Below are positions 52,498-59,457 of a DNA stretch of 64,000 bases, piece after piece (within the stretch, counting starts at the first letter, position 1; each line of letters opens with the position of its first letter). The stretch covers positions 992,001 through 1,056,000 of the forward strand of contig NZ_VCEK01000001.1 in the NCBI RefSeq assembly GCF_005862235.1, read 5' to 3'. The notes below the pieces were generated by a model, which did no database searches, was not told where the DNA came from, and saw only the letters and a list, made by a program, of their open reading frames with translations. Both the position numbers and the translations under genes were made by a program. The stretch comes from Saccharomonospora piscinae. GTDB lineage: Bacteria > Actinomycetota > Actinomycetes > Mycobacteriales > Pseudonocardiaceae.

Positions 52498-53361
52498 ATG
52501 ACAGCGCGAATCGTCGAACCGATGGGTGAGGGGCTGACCCGGGTCTGGGACCTGTCCGAGGTCGTGCTGGACACCCGCACCGACTTCCAGCACGTGGTGA
52601 TCGGGCACACGGCACAGGGCCTGTCACTGTTCTGCGACGACGAACGGCAGAGCACCGAGGCCAGCCAGCTCGTCTACCACGAGGCCCTCATGGTGCCGCC
52701 GATGCTGCTCGCCGACGCGGTGCGGCGGGTCCTCGTCATCGGATCGAGCGAGGGCGTCGCCAGTCAGCTCGCCGTGGCGTTCGGCGCCGAGCTGGTCGAC
52801 CACGTGGACATCGACGCCGAGACCGTACGACTGTGCGCGCGGTACCTGCCGTACGGATACACGCCGGAGGAACTGGCCGACGCCGAAGCGGGCCGGGGCC
52901 CGGTCCGGATGCACTACACGGACGGCTGGGAGTTCCTGGCCACCACGGGCACTCGCTACGACGTCGTGGTGATCGACCTGCCGGACGAGAACTTCGACCC
53001 CGAGGCCCAGCACAACCGCCTCTACGGCGGGGAGTTCCTCCGGCGGTGTTCGGAGGTGCTGACTCAGGGCGGCGTGGTGTGCGCCCAGGCCGGTTGCCCG
53101 ACGGTGTGGCGCAACGACACGCTGCTGGCGGCGTGGGAGCGGTTCGGAGCGGCCTTCGGCACGGTGGTCTACTTCGGCTCCGACGAGCACGAGTGGGCGT
53201 TTCTGTCGGGCAGGCCCGACGTGCTCGACGCACCCGTGGATTCCATGATCAGCCGCTTGGCGGGGGCGAGCCACCGGCCGGACTCGATCGACGCCGACAC
53301 GCTGCGGGGCTGCACCGTCCCGCCGCGCTCGGTGCGGCTCAGAGCTTCCGGCCCTCGGTGA
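52498..53361 (+). CDS. speE: aminopropyltransferase (spermidine synthase family)
   Basis: A 287-residue SpeE-family protein that should transfer an aminopropyl group from decarboxylated SAM to putrescine. QSTEASQLVYHEALMVPP (51-68) and VDIDAE (103-108) match family positions. DLPDENFDP corresponds to the amine-binding Asp region, followed by a LYGGEFLRRCSEVL helix. The usual GGGDG loop reads GSSEG (82-86), which keeps the final Gly and an acid but loses two glycines. So it may use a different amine or be a divergent branch. The 3' end overlaps the convergent DUF3817 gene by 23 bp. Confidence 0.87.
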   Translation: MTARIVEPMGEGLTRVWDLSEVVLDTRTDFQHVVIGHTAQGLSLFCDDERQSTEASQLVYHEALMVPPMLLADAVRRVLVIGSSEGVASQLAVAFGAELVDHVDIDAETVRLCARYLPYGYTPEELADAEAGRGPVRMHYTDGWEFLATTGTRYDVVVIDLPDENFDPEAQHNRLYGGEFLRRCSEVLTQGGVVCAQAGCPTVWRNDTLLAAWERFGAAFGTVVYFGSDEHEWAFLSGRPDVLDAPVDSMISRLAGASHRPDSIDADTLRGCTVPPRSVRLRASGPR

Positions 53362-53683
53362 CGCGACGGGTGACGGCGCGCTCGGCGGCGAAGGAGAAGA
53401 AGGGCACGCACCCGGCGAGCAGCACGCCGACCGTGCCCTTCACCGACCACCGCGCCTTCAGCGCCAGGTCCACGGCGACCACGAGGTAGACCATGTAGAT
53501 CACACCGTGGACGGGTGAGTACACGGCCGAGGGCCCGGGGTTGTCGAAACCGTAGCGGATCACCATCACGACGACGAGCCCGAGCAGGCCCACACCCGTG
53601 ACGAAGGCGGCGACCCGGAATCGCTGCAACGGCTTCCGCAGTGCCGCGGTCGCCGCCTGCTCGTCACGCGCGGTCGTCACCAT
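53339..53683 (-). CDS. DUF3817 family membrane protein
   Basis: A 114-residue protein with three hydrophobic segments (FVTGVGLLGLVVVMVIRYG, VHGVIYMVYLVVAVDLAL, VGVLLAGCVPFFSFAAE). The conserved PVHGVIYMVYLV is typical of DUF3817 (YdzA-like, unknown function). The ATG at 53683 has AGGAGGAGAA 8 nt upstream. The start overlaps the end of the next upstream gene by 20 bp, so the two are co-translated. Confidence 0.88.
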   Translation of the reverse strand: MVTTARDEQAATAALRKPLQRFRVAAFVTGVGLLGLVVVMVIRYGFDNPGPSAVYSPVHGVIYMVYLVVAVDLALKARWSVKGTVGVLLAGCVPFFSFAAERAVTRRVTEGRKL

Positions 53684-54092
53684 GTCGGTTCTCCTCCTGC
53701 TCACGGGCGTTCAGTTCGGCGAGGTAGGCGTTGTACTCGGCGAGCGCCGCGTCCTCGGGGTCCCTCGCGGTGCGCGCGGGCACCCGGGCCGCAGCCCGTC
53801 GCGGAGCGGGCACCGCCGTACGGGCCGGGGGCTCACGGGTGGCGTCGGTGGCCTCCGTCCGGCCTTCCTCCGCCCGCGCCCTGGCGCGCAGGGTGCGCAT
53901 CCGCCAGAACATGAAGGCCGGGAACAGGCCGAACAACGGCCACTGCAGCACGTAACCGAGGTTCTGGTAGCTGCCGCCCACGGACGTGAAACGGTCCCAC
54001 TGCCACCACGCGAGCGCGGAACACGCGAGAAGGCTCAGCACGCACACGCACACGATGAGCAGCACACGCGACATCGTGGAGCGATCGGACAC
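53664..54092 (-). CDS. two-helix membrane protein, unknown function
   Basis: A 142-residue protein. One helix spans residues 9-27 (VLLIVCVCVLSLLACSALAWW). A second lies at about 46-62 (YVLQWPLFGLFPAFMFWRM). A basic, Arg/Ala-rich cytosolic stretch and a DPEDAALAEYNAYLAELNARE helix end it. The last motif is shared by many actinobacterial homologues of unknown role, often next to DUF3817. The start is GTG at 54092; an ATG six codons on is an alternative. Its stop lies inside the DUF3817 start. Confidence 0.75.
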   Translation of the reverse strand: MSDRSTMSRVLLIVCVCVLSLLACSALAWWQWDRFTSVGGSYQNLGYVLQWPLFGLFPAFMFWRMRTLRARARAEEGRTEATDATREPPARTAVPAPRRAAARVPARTARDPEDAALAEYNAYLAELNAREQEENRHGDDRA

Positions 54093-54152
54093 GCCTTCGA
54101 CGCTAGCACCCCCGCCGCTCGGACCGGCGCGTTACCCTGCGGCTGCTGTGGC

Positions 54153-55058
54153 CTACGGGGCTTCCGAGTCCTCCGGGGCCTCCGAGTCCTTCGAGTTCTT
54201 CGAGTCCTCTGCAGCCTCCGCCGCCGCGGTCCCGGCGAGGTCGGCGTACTGCTCAGCCAGCCCGTACACCGTGCGGCCGTAGTCGACGGACTGGTTGTAG
54301 GACAGCACGCCCTCCCACCAGCCCTGCCCGCCGGTCAGGTCGCGGCCCGGTCCGCACAGGTAGCGCCCCGCGGACAGCGCCGCGTCGTCGATCTGCTGGG
54401 GATCGGCCCGCCCGTCTCCCGAGGCGTCGACACCCTGGACCCGCCACGTGCTGGGGATGAACTGCATCGGGCCGACCGCGCGGTCGTACTCGCGGTCGCC
54501 GTCGAGCACACCGTCGTCGGTGTCGGGGATGGCCTGCACACCCGGTGCGCCGTCGAGCGCGACCCCGATGATGGGTGGCGAGGGTCTCCCGTCCGCCCCG
54601 AGTTCCGCGCCGCCGTGGCGGCCGTGGTCGGACTCGACCCTGCCGATTCCGGCGAGCGTGGCCCAGGAGAGCCCGCATCCGGGTGCCTGCTTGCGCAGCA
54701 CGAGTTCGGCGTTGCCGTACGCGGTGAGCGCCCTGGCCGGTACTCCCACGGCCGGGGAGAGAGCTTCGGCCCACTCGGCGAGGGTGCCGGAGCCCGTCTC
54801 GGTGCCGGCGTCGTCGCCGGGACCGGTCTCCTCGCCCCGCACGGGTGCCGCCGAACCGGGCTCCACGTCAGCCGGTTCGAGCCGCAGGGCTGGGATGTCG
54901 GTGGTCGTCGGGCCCGCCGACGGGACGGCGGCCCTGGCCACCAGCCACACACCGCCCGCGCCGAGCGCGAGCACCACCACGATGACGAGCAGCCGCCCGA
55001 GCACGGAGCGTCCCGGCGTGGGGGGCCACGGCACCGGGTCGGGCGGGGTCGGGGGCAC
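54153..55058 (-). CDS. membrane-anchored lytic transglycosylase (SLT/MltB-like)
   Basis: A 301-residue protein. A short Pro-rich cytosolic tail, one TM helix (~residues 21-38, LVIVVVLALGAGGVWLVA), an acidic linker, and a lytic transglycosylase domain from about 95 (LSWATLAGIGRVESDHGRHG, with the catalytic Glu in VES; AVGPMQFIPSTW; DIDDAALSAGRYLC-like; VLSYNQSVDYGRTVYGLAEQYADLA). It cleaves peptidoglycan glycan strands. The C-terminus is a low-complexity Glu/Asp/Ser/Ala tail. The start was set at the GTG 55058 because a good promoter (TTGTCT-N17-TACAGT) ends 8 nt upstream; the frame further upstream has no proper start codon before the next gene. Confidence 0.85.
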   Translation of the reverse strand: MPPTPPDPVPWPPTPGRSVLGRLLVIVVVLALGAGGVWLVARAAVPSAGPTTTDIPALRLEPADVEPGSAAPVRGEETGPGDDAGTETGSGTLAEWAEALSPAVGVPARALTAYGNAELVLRKQAPGCGLSWATLAGIGRVESDHGRHGGAELGADGRPSPPIIGVALDGAPGVQAIPDTDDGVLDGDREYDRAVGPMQFIPSTWRVQGVDASGDGRADPQQIDDAALSAGRYLCGPGRDLTGGQGWWEGVLSYNQSVDYGRTVYGLAEQYADLAGTAAAEAAEDSKNSKDSEAPEDSEAP

Positions 55059-55066
55059 GGGACCGG

Positions 55067-55095
55067 ACTGTATCCGGTCGTTGACAACAAGACAA
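55067..55095 (-). promoter_or_regulatory. sigma-A-type promoter of the lytic transglycosylase gene
   Basis: On the minus strand, TTGTCT (55095-55090), a 17-nt spacer, then TACAGT (55072-55067). The GTG start lies 8 nt further on, implying a leaderless or near-leaderless transcript. It is the best -35/-10 match noticed in the window. Confidence 0.6.
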
Positions 55096-55135
55096 CGTGC
55101 TCGGCCGGGACGTGTCGTGGCACGTCCCGGCCGTC

Positions 55136-55642
55136 TCAGCTCGCGGCGTCGCGGCGCTGCCGCGACAGCCGGGCCACACACCACGCGGGCGCGCTACCCC
55201 GGCGCAGATGCTCCAGCACGGTCAGTGGACCGAGCCTGCGGGACAGGTCCGACGGCGCGAGCCCGGCCGCCCGGTAATCCAGCGCGCGCTGGTCGAGCGG
55301 GCTCAGTCCCGCGTCCCACCAGGCCTTGGCCTCCTCGACGTCGCCCACCATCTGCCACCAGCCCGCCGCGGCCACCAGCAGGTCGAGTGGCGCCTCCGGC
55401 AACCGCTCGCGCATGGCCTCCACGAACGCGGGGTCGGCCAGATCGACCGGCGCCCAGCCCGCCGTGCCCGCTCCGCCGCGCTGTGCGGGGATTCCGGGGG
55501 TGCGGGCCGCCGCCTGCGCCTCCCCCCGCGGGATCTCCGCCAACCAGGCGGACGCGAGGCGGTTGACCTCCTGGTCCTCCGCGCTCTGCTCCCGTTCCGC
55601 CGCCCACTGCCGGATCACCGCGTCAACACCGGGATCTCCCAT
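55136..55642 (-). CDS. conserved hypothetical protein
   Basis: A 168-residue soluble protein without membrane segments. It is mostly helical: an N-terminal GVDAVIRQWAAEREQ helix, a WLAEIPRGEAQAAARTPG segment, PLDLLVAAAGWWQMVGDVEEAKAWWDAGLSPLDQ, and a C-terminal SRRLGPLTVLEHLRRG helix with basic end. No known domain is recognised. The ATG at 55642 has GAAGGAGG upstream. It lies 77 bp upstream of the lytic transglycosylase gene on the same strand, but that gene has its own promoter. Confidence 0.7.
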   Translation of the reverse strand: MGDPGVDAVIRQWAAEREQSAEDQEVNRLASAWLAEIPRGEAQAAARTPGIPAQRGGAGTAGWAPVDLADPAFVEAMRERLPEAPLDLLVAAAGWWQMVGDVEEAKAWWDAGLSPLDQRALDYRAAGLAPSDLSRRLGPLTVLEHLRRGSAPAWCVARLSRQRRDAAS

Positions 55643-55904
55643 GACTGCCTCCTTCGCAACCCACTGCCGTGGTTCTCAAGGACTGGTCGAGCACCGTCTG
55701 CAGATTTCGAAGCGTGAGTTTTTACCTACCGCGGGTCACGCAATGTGAGCACCGTAGGAGAGCCGACCGACAAACCGGAAGAGGTCATGCGTGCAAGAAT
55801 CCGCCGACCTGTGCCTTCGGGGCCGTAATCCACCCGTTTGCCGCAGCGAAACGGCTCCGCCCCGCCTGTTGATCACTGTGCGTACCGGCCGGACGCGCGC
55901 AGCA
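55643..55904. other. intergenic region, no gene seen
   Basis: This is 262 bp (316 bp to the next coding stop) without a supported gene. Base composition is lower in GC than the neighbours near 55700-55870. It should contain the promoter of the minus-strand hypothetical gene. Short open frames here show no codon bias. Confidence 0.4.
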
Positions 55905-55944
55905 CGAGGCCCGGCACCCGCCGGATCGCGGGTACCGGGCCTCG
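55905..55944 (-). terminator. terminator of the 55-residue membrane protein gene
   Basis: CGAGGCCCGGCACCCGC (55905-55921) pairs with GCGGGTACCGGGCCTCG (55928-55944), 17 bp with one mismatch and a 6-nt loop, 14 bp after the stop codon of the small gene. Confidence 0.7.
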
Positions 55945-55958
55945 GTCGTGTTATGAGG

Positions 55959-56126
55959 TCAGGCGAACAGGCTCTGGAAGAACAGGATGATGGCCTCGGC
56001 GCCGTCCTGTACCCAGCCCAGCGCCGAACGCACCGCGTCCGCCGACTCGTTCGGCCGCGAGATCAGCAGGAACAGTACGAGCGCGACGACACCAAAGATG
56101 AGTATCTTCTTGAGTCCCGGCGACAT
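55959..56126 (-). CDS. small single-pass membrane protein (55 aa)
   Basis: A 55-residue gene. The protein begins MSPGLKKILIFGVVALVLF (basic start, then a TM helix to about residue 21). It continues with LLISRPNESADAVRSALGW and ends VQDGAEAIILFFQSLFA, an amphipathic or second short hydrophobic helix. Codons are strongly GC3-biased (AAG, CTC, GTC, GCG), and a clear terminator follows, so I regard it as real. GGTGGAG lies just upstream of the ATG. The function is unknown. It is transcribed away from neither neighbour, apparently as a single gene. Confidence 0.78.
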   Translation of the reverse strand: MSPGLKKILIFGVVALVLFLLISRPNESADAVRSALGWVQDGAEAIILFFQSLFA

Positions 56127-56283
56127 AGCTCCACCCGATTCCGTCTCGTCCCGGCGTCACCGCTGCTTCCGGCGACGGCTCCGCTCCCGCCAGTTCCTCC
56201 ATCATGCCCGATCCCGGCGCCGCGCGAGCGCCAGTCACGCGAAGGGGGGTCGGCCCGGCGAGTACGCCGACTGTAGGCGATCG

Positions 56284-56303
56284 GCCCGCCCTCCGGGGCG
56301 GGC
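56284..56303 (-). terminator. hairpin after the CoA-transferase gene
   Basis: GCCCGCC (56284-56290) pairs with GGCGGGC (56297-56303), 7 bp with a 6-nt loop, ~40 bp downstream of the minus-strand CoA-transferase stop. It is a plausible but short terminator. Confidence 0.4.
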
Positions 56304-56340
56304 AACACGCCGCCGCCGGTGACCCGATGACGCGGGGATC

Positions 56341-57498
56341 TCAGCTGATCGTGCCCGCCTCCCTGAGCGCCGCGATGTCCCCGGCCGCGTATCCCAGCTC
56401 CGCCAGCACCTCGCTGGTGTCCGCGCCGCGCGCGTGTGGGCCCGAGGGCGTTGCGGGCGGGGTGCGGTCGAACTTCGGGCCGGGCGCGGGCTGCGGCACA
56501 CCGTCGAGTTCGACGAACGTGCCCCGCGCGGCGTTGTGCGGATGCTCGGCCGCCTCCCAGGGCGACAGGACCGGGGTGAGGCAGGCGTCGGTGCCCTCCG
56601 CCCTCGCCGCGAGTTCGGCACGGGTGTGCCTGCCGACGGCCTCCGTGAGGATCTCCCGCAGCCTCGGCCATTCCCGACTGTCCAGATGCGAGGGAACCTC
56701 CGACGGGTCCAGGTCCAGTACCTCCAGCAGCGCGGCGAAGAACTGCGGCTCGATCGCGCCGACCGCGACCCAGCCACCGTCGGCGGTGCGGTAGGTGTCG
56801 TAGAAGGGCGCCCCGCCGTCGAGCATGTTCTCACCCCGCTCCCCCTGCCACAGGCCACTGGCCCGCAGCCCGAACAGGTGCGTGGTGAGCAGCGCCGAGC
56901 CGTCGACCATCGAGGCGTCCACCACCTGCCCGCGCCCGGACGACGTCCGCTCGTACAGCGCGGCGAGCACCCCCATCGCGAGGAACAGCCCGCCGCCCCC
57001 GAAGTCGGCGAGGAAGTTCACCGGCGGCACCGGCCCCTCCCCCCGCCTGCCGATCGGGTGTAGTGCGCCGGAGAGGCCGATGTAGTTGATGTCGTGCCCC
57101 GCCGTGTGCGCCAGCGGGCCGTCCTGCCCCCAGCCGGTGATCCGGCCGTAGACGGCGCCCGGGTTGCGGGCGTGTACGTCCGCGGGACCGACCCCGAGCC
57201 GCTCGGCCACCCCGGGCCGGAAGCCCTCCACGAACACGTCGCAGCGTTCGGCCAGCCGCAACACGACCTCGGCTCCCTCGCTCGACTTCAGGTCCACACC
57301 GACCGTTCTGCGGCCCCGCAGCAACGGGTCCTTCGGCATCGCGAGCACGTCCTCGCCCGCGCCGACGCGATCGACGCGCACGACGTCGGCGCCGAGATCG
57401 GCCAGTATCGTGCAGGCGAACGGCGCCGGCGCGAGGCCGGCGAGTTCGACGACCGTCAACCCGCGCAGCGGTCCGGCTTTCGTCGCGGTCACAGGCAT
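56341..57498 (-). CDS. CaiB/BaiF family CoA transferase (alpha-methylacyl-CoA racemase-like)
   Basis: A 385-residue family III CoA-transferase-fold protein. Landmarks are LRGLTVVELAGLAPAPFA, ADLGADVVRVDR, RGRRTVGVDLKSSEGAEV, VFVEGFRPGVAERLG, the catalytic Asp region GHDINYIGLSGAL, and FLADFGGGGLFLAMGV. The GHDINY form with Asp and the His before it is typical of alpha-methylacyl-CoA racemases (Mcr/AMACR), which epimerise branched acyl-CoAs before beta-oxidation. The ATG at 57498 has AGGAAGG upstream. It lies 23 bp downstream of an acyl-CoA dehydrogenase on the same strand, supporting a branched-chain acyl-CoA pathway. Confidence 0.9.
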   Translation of the reverse strand: MPVTATKAGPLRGLTVVELAGLAPAPFACTILADLGADVVRVDRVGAGEDVLAMPKDPLLRGRRTVGVDLKSSEGAEVVLRLAERCDVFVEGFRPGVAERLGVGPADVHARNPGAVYGRITGWGQDGPLAHTAGHDINYIGLSGALHPIGRRGEGPVPPVNFLADFGGGGLFLAMGVLAALYERTSSGRGQVVDASMVDGSALLTTHLFGLRASGLWQGERGENMLDGGAPFYDTYRTADGGWVAVGAIEPQFFAALLEVLDLDPSEVPSHLDSREWPRLREILTEAVGRHTRAELAARAEGTDACLTPVLSPWEAAEHPHNAARGTFVELDGVPQPAPGPKFDRTPPATPSGPHARGADTSEVLAELGYAAGDIAALREAGTIS

Positions 57499-57521
57499 CG
57501 CCTTCCTGTCGGCTCCACCGC

Positions 57522-58679
57522 TCACAGCGTGCGGGAGATGATGTCCTTCATGATCTCGTTCGTACCGCCGAAGATGCGCGAGACGCGCGCGTCGGCCCAG
57601 GCGCGGGCGATCGGGTACTCGGTCATGTAGCCGTACCCGCCGAACAACTGCACGCAGTCGTCCACCACCTTGTTGACCCGCTCGGTGGTCCACAGCTTGG
57701 CCATCGCGGCCCCCTGAACGTCGAGCTCGCCGCGCAGGTGCCGCTCGATGCACTGGTCGAGGAACGCGCGGGCGACGGCGGCCTCGGTGGCGGCCTCGGC
57801 GAGGGTGTACTTCGTGTTCTGGAAGCCGAAGACCGGGCGGCCGAAGGCGGTTCGCTCCTTCGTGTACTCCAGCGTCTGGTCGATGGCGCTCTCCATGCCC
57901 GCGACGGCGGTGACCGCGATCAGCAGCCGTTCCTGCGGCAACTGCTGCATGAGCTGGACGAAGCCCTGCCCATCCGCGTCGCCGAGCAGGTTCGCGGCGG
58001 GGACGCGGACGTCGTCGAAGAACAACTCCGCCGTGTCCTGCCCTCGCAGCCCGACCTTGTCCAGCACGCGCCCGCGCCGGAATCCGGGTGCCGTCGTCTC
58101 CACGACGAGCAACGACACGCCCTTGGCACCCGCCTCGGGGTCGGGATCGGTCTTGACGGCCACCACGACGAGATCGGCCATGCCCCCGTTGGTGATGAAC
58201 GTCTTCGCGCCGTTGACGACGTAGTGGTCGCCGTCGCGCACGGCCCTGGTCTTGATGCCCTGCAGATCGGAGCCCGTGCCCGGTTCGGTCATCGCGATCG
58301 CGCCGACGTACTCGCCGCTGGCGAGCTTGGGCAGCCACTCCCGCTTGCGCTCCTCGGAAGCGTAGGCCAGCAGGTAGTGCGCGACGATGCCGTTGTGTAC
58401 CGACACGCCCCACGCGCTGTCGCCGCTGCGGGCCTGCTCCTCGTAGAGCACGGCCTCGTGGGCGAAGGTCCCTCCGCCGCCGCCGTACTCCTCGGGCACG
58501 GACAGGGCGAGCAGCCCCACCTCGCCCGCTTTGGTCCAGACCTCTCGGTCAATGTGCTTCTGCTCGGCCCACCGCTGCTGGTGTGGCGTGAGTTCGTTGC
58601 GGCAGAACGCTTTCGCGAGATCGCGGACGTCGTCCAGTTCCGCCGTCATCCACGAGCTGCGTGGGGTCTGCAACGGCAT
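57522..58679 (-). CDS. acyl-CoA dehydrogenase
   Basis: A 385-residue flavoprotein oxidising acyl-CoA to enoyl-CoA. It has the N-terminal helical domain (ELTPHQQRWAEQKHIDREVW), LSVPEEYGGGGG, the FAD/substrate segment IAMTEPGTGSDLQGIKTRA, FITNGGMADLVVV, and the C-terminal LFGGYGYMTEYPIARAWADARVSRIFGGTNEIMKDIISR. Chain-length preference is unknown; the end sequence resembles long-chain dehydrogenases. ATG at 58679 with GAGGAG upstream. It is divergent from a TetR regulator, which probably controls it and the CoA-transferase gene. Confidence 0.93.
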   Translation of the reverse strand: MPLQTPRSSWMTAELDDVRDLAKAFCRNELTPHQQRWAEQKHIDREVWTKAGEVGLLALSVPEEYGGGGGTFAHEAVLYEEQARSGDSAWGVSVHNGIVAHYLLAYASEERKREWLPKLASGEYVGAIAMTEPGTGSDLQGIKTRAVRDGDHYVVNGAKTFITNGGMADLVVVAVKTDPDPEAGAKGVSLLVVETTAPGFRRGRVLDKVGLRGQDTAELFFDDVRVPAANLLGDADGQGFVQLMQQLPQERLLIAVTAVAGMESAIDQTLEYTKERTAFGRPVFGFQNTKYTLAEAATEAAVARAFLDQCIERHLRGELDVQGAAMAKLWTTERVNKVVDDCVQLFGGYGYMTEYPIARAWADARVSRIFGGTNEIMKDIISRTL

Positions 58680-58774
58680 GGCGCTCCTCGGGTAGAAAAC
58701 ATTACGACCGGCAGGTAAGTTCTGACCGGAATGTACGCCAGGTTCCCCGCGCGGTAAAGGAGCGCAGTGCGACC

Positions 58775-59371
58775 ATGCCGCAAGGTCATCCCCGCACCCA
58801 GGCCGAACGCAGCGCGCGAACCAGGGCCGCGCTGCTGGACGCCACCATCGCGTGCCTGACGGAGCTGGGTCACGCACGCACGTCCATGTCCGAGATCTGC
58901 GTCAGGGCCGGCGTGTCGAAGGGCGCGGCCCAGCACCACTTCACGGACAAGGCCGAGCTGATGGCGGCGGCGGTCCGGCACCTGACCACCGAACTGACCG
59001 TGCGCGGCGGCCCGGCACTCGACCGGCTGCCACCCGGACCCGACCGCGTGCCCGCCGTGATCGACCTGCTGTGGCACTCGTTCTCGGGCACGCTGGCCAG
59101 CGCCGCGATGGAGTTGTGGGTCGCGGCGCGGACCGACCCCGATCTGCGCGCGGCGATGCGACCGGTGGACCGCGAGCTGGGCAGGTCCACGCTGGACCGG
59201 CTCGCGACGCTGCTCGACGACATCCCGCGCGAGCGCCTGGACACGCTGTACTGGCTCACTGTCAATCTGACCAGGGGACTCGCGCTCGACGCGGAACTGG
59301 GTGGAGATCCGCAGCGACGCGAGCACCTGCTGGCCGAGTGGAAGCGCATCGCCACGGCGCTCTGCGCCTGA
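58775..59371 (+). CDS. TetR family transcriptional regulator
   Basis: A 198-residue TetR repressor. The HTH region (residues 8-55) contains TRAALLDATIACLTELGHARTSMSEICVRAGVSKGAAQHHFTDKAELM, and an all-helical ligand domain follows. The ATG at 58775 lies 12 nt after AAAGGAG, a long spacing. It is divergent from the acyl-CoA dehydrogenase. The 95-bp intergenic region contains ACATT/AATGT arms ~28 bp apart and repeated GACCGG. No perfect operator is seen. A role in fatty or branched acyl-CoA catabolism is inferred from context. Confidence 0.9.
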   Translation: MPQGHPRTQAERSARTRAALLDATIACLTELGHARTSMSEICVRAGVSKGAAQHHFTDKAELMAAAVRHLTTELTVRGGPALDRLPPGPDRVPAVIDLLWHSFSGTLASAAMELWVAARTDPDLRAAMRPVDRELGRSTLDRLATLLDDIPRERLDTLYWLTVNLTRGLALDAELGGDPQRREHLLAEWKRIATALCA

Positions 59372-59457
59372 ATCGGGCCGCCCCTTCCCCTCCGTACCGA
59401 CGGTATGCTTCACTCGGGAAACTACCCGGGAGTAACAACGCGGTGCTCGGAGGAGTC

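Noticed and set aside
55643-56276. Plus-strand open frames of up to 160 codons across the small-gene region
   Set aside because: They lack codon bias and ribosome sites, and they run antisense to the better-supported 55-residue gene and its terminator.
58680-58774. A clear TetR operator between the acyl-CoA dehydrogenase and its divergent regulator
   Set aside because: Only weak arms (ACATT/AATGT) and a direct GACCGG repeat are seen. No palindrome with matching arms of six or more bases could be supported.
41036-59429. The 15-mer CGGGAAACTACCCGG occurs at 41037-41051 and 59415-59429
   Set aside because: A shared 15-mer is expected about once or more by chance in 64 kb. One copy spans a stop codon and the other a 5' leader, with no common context.
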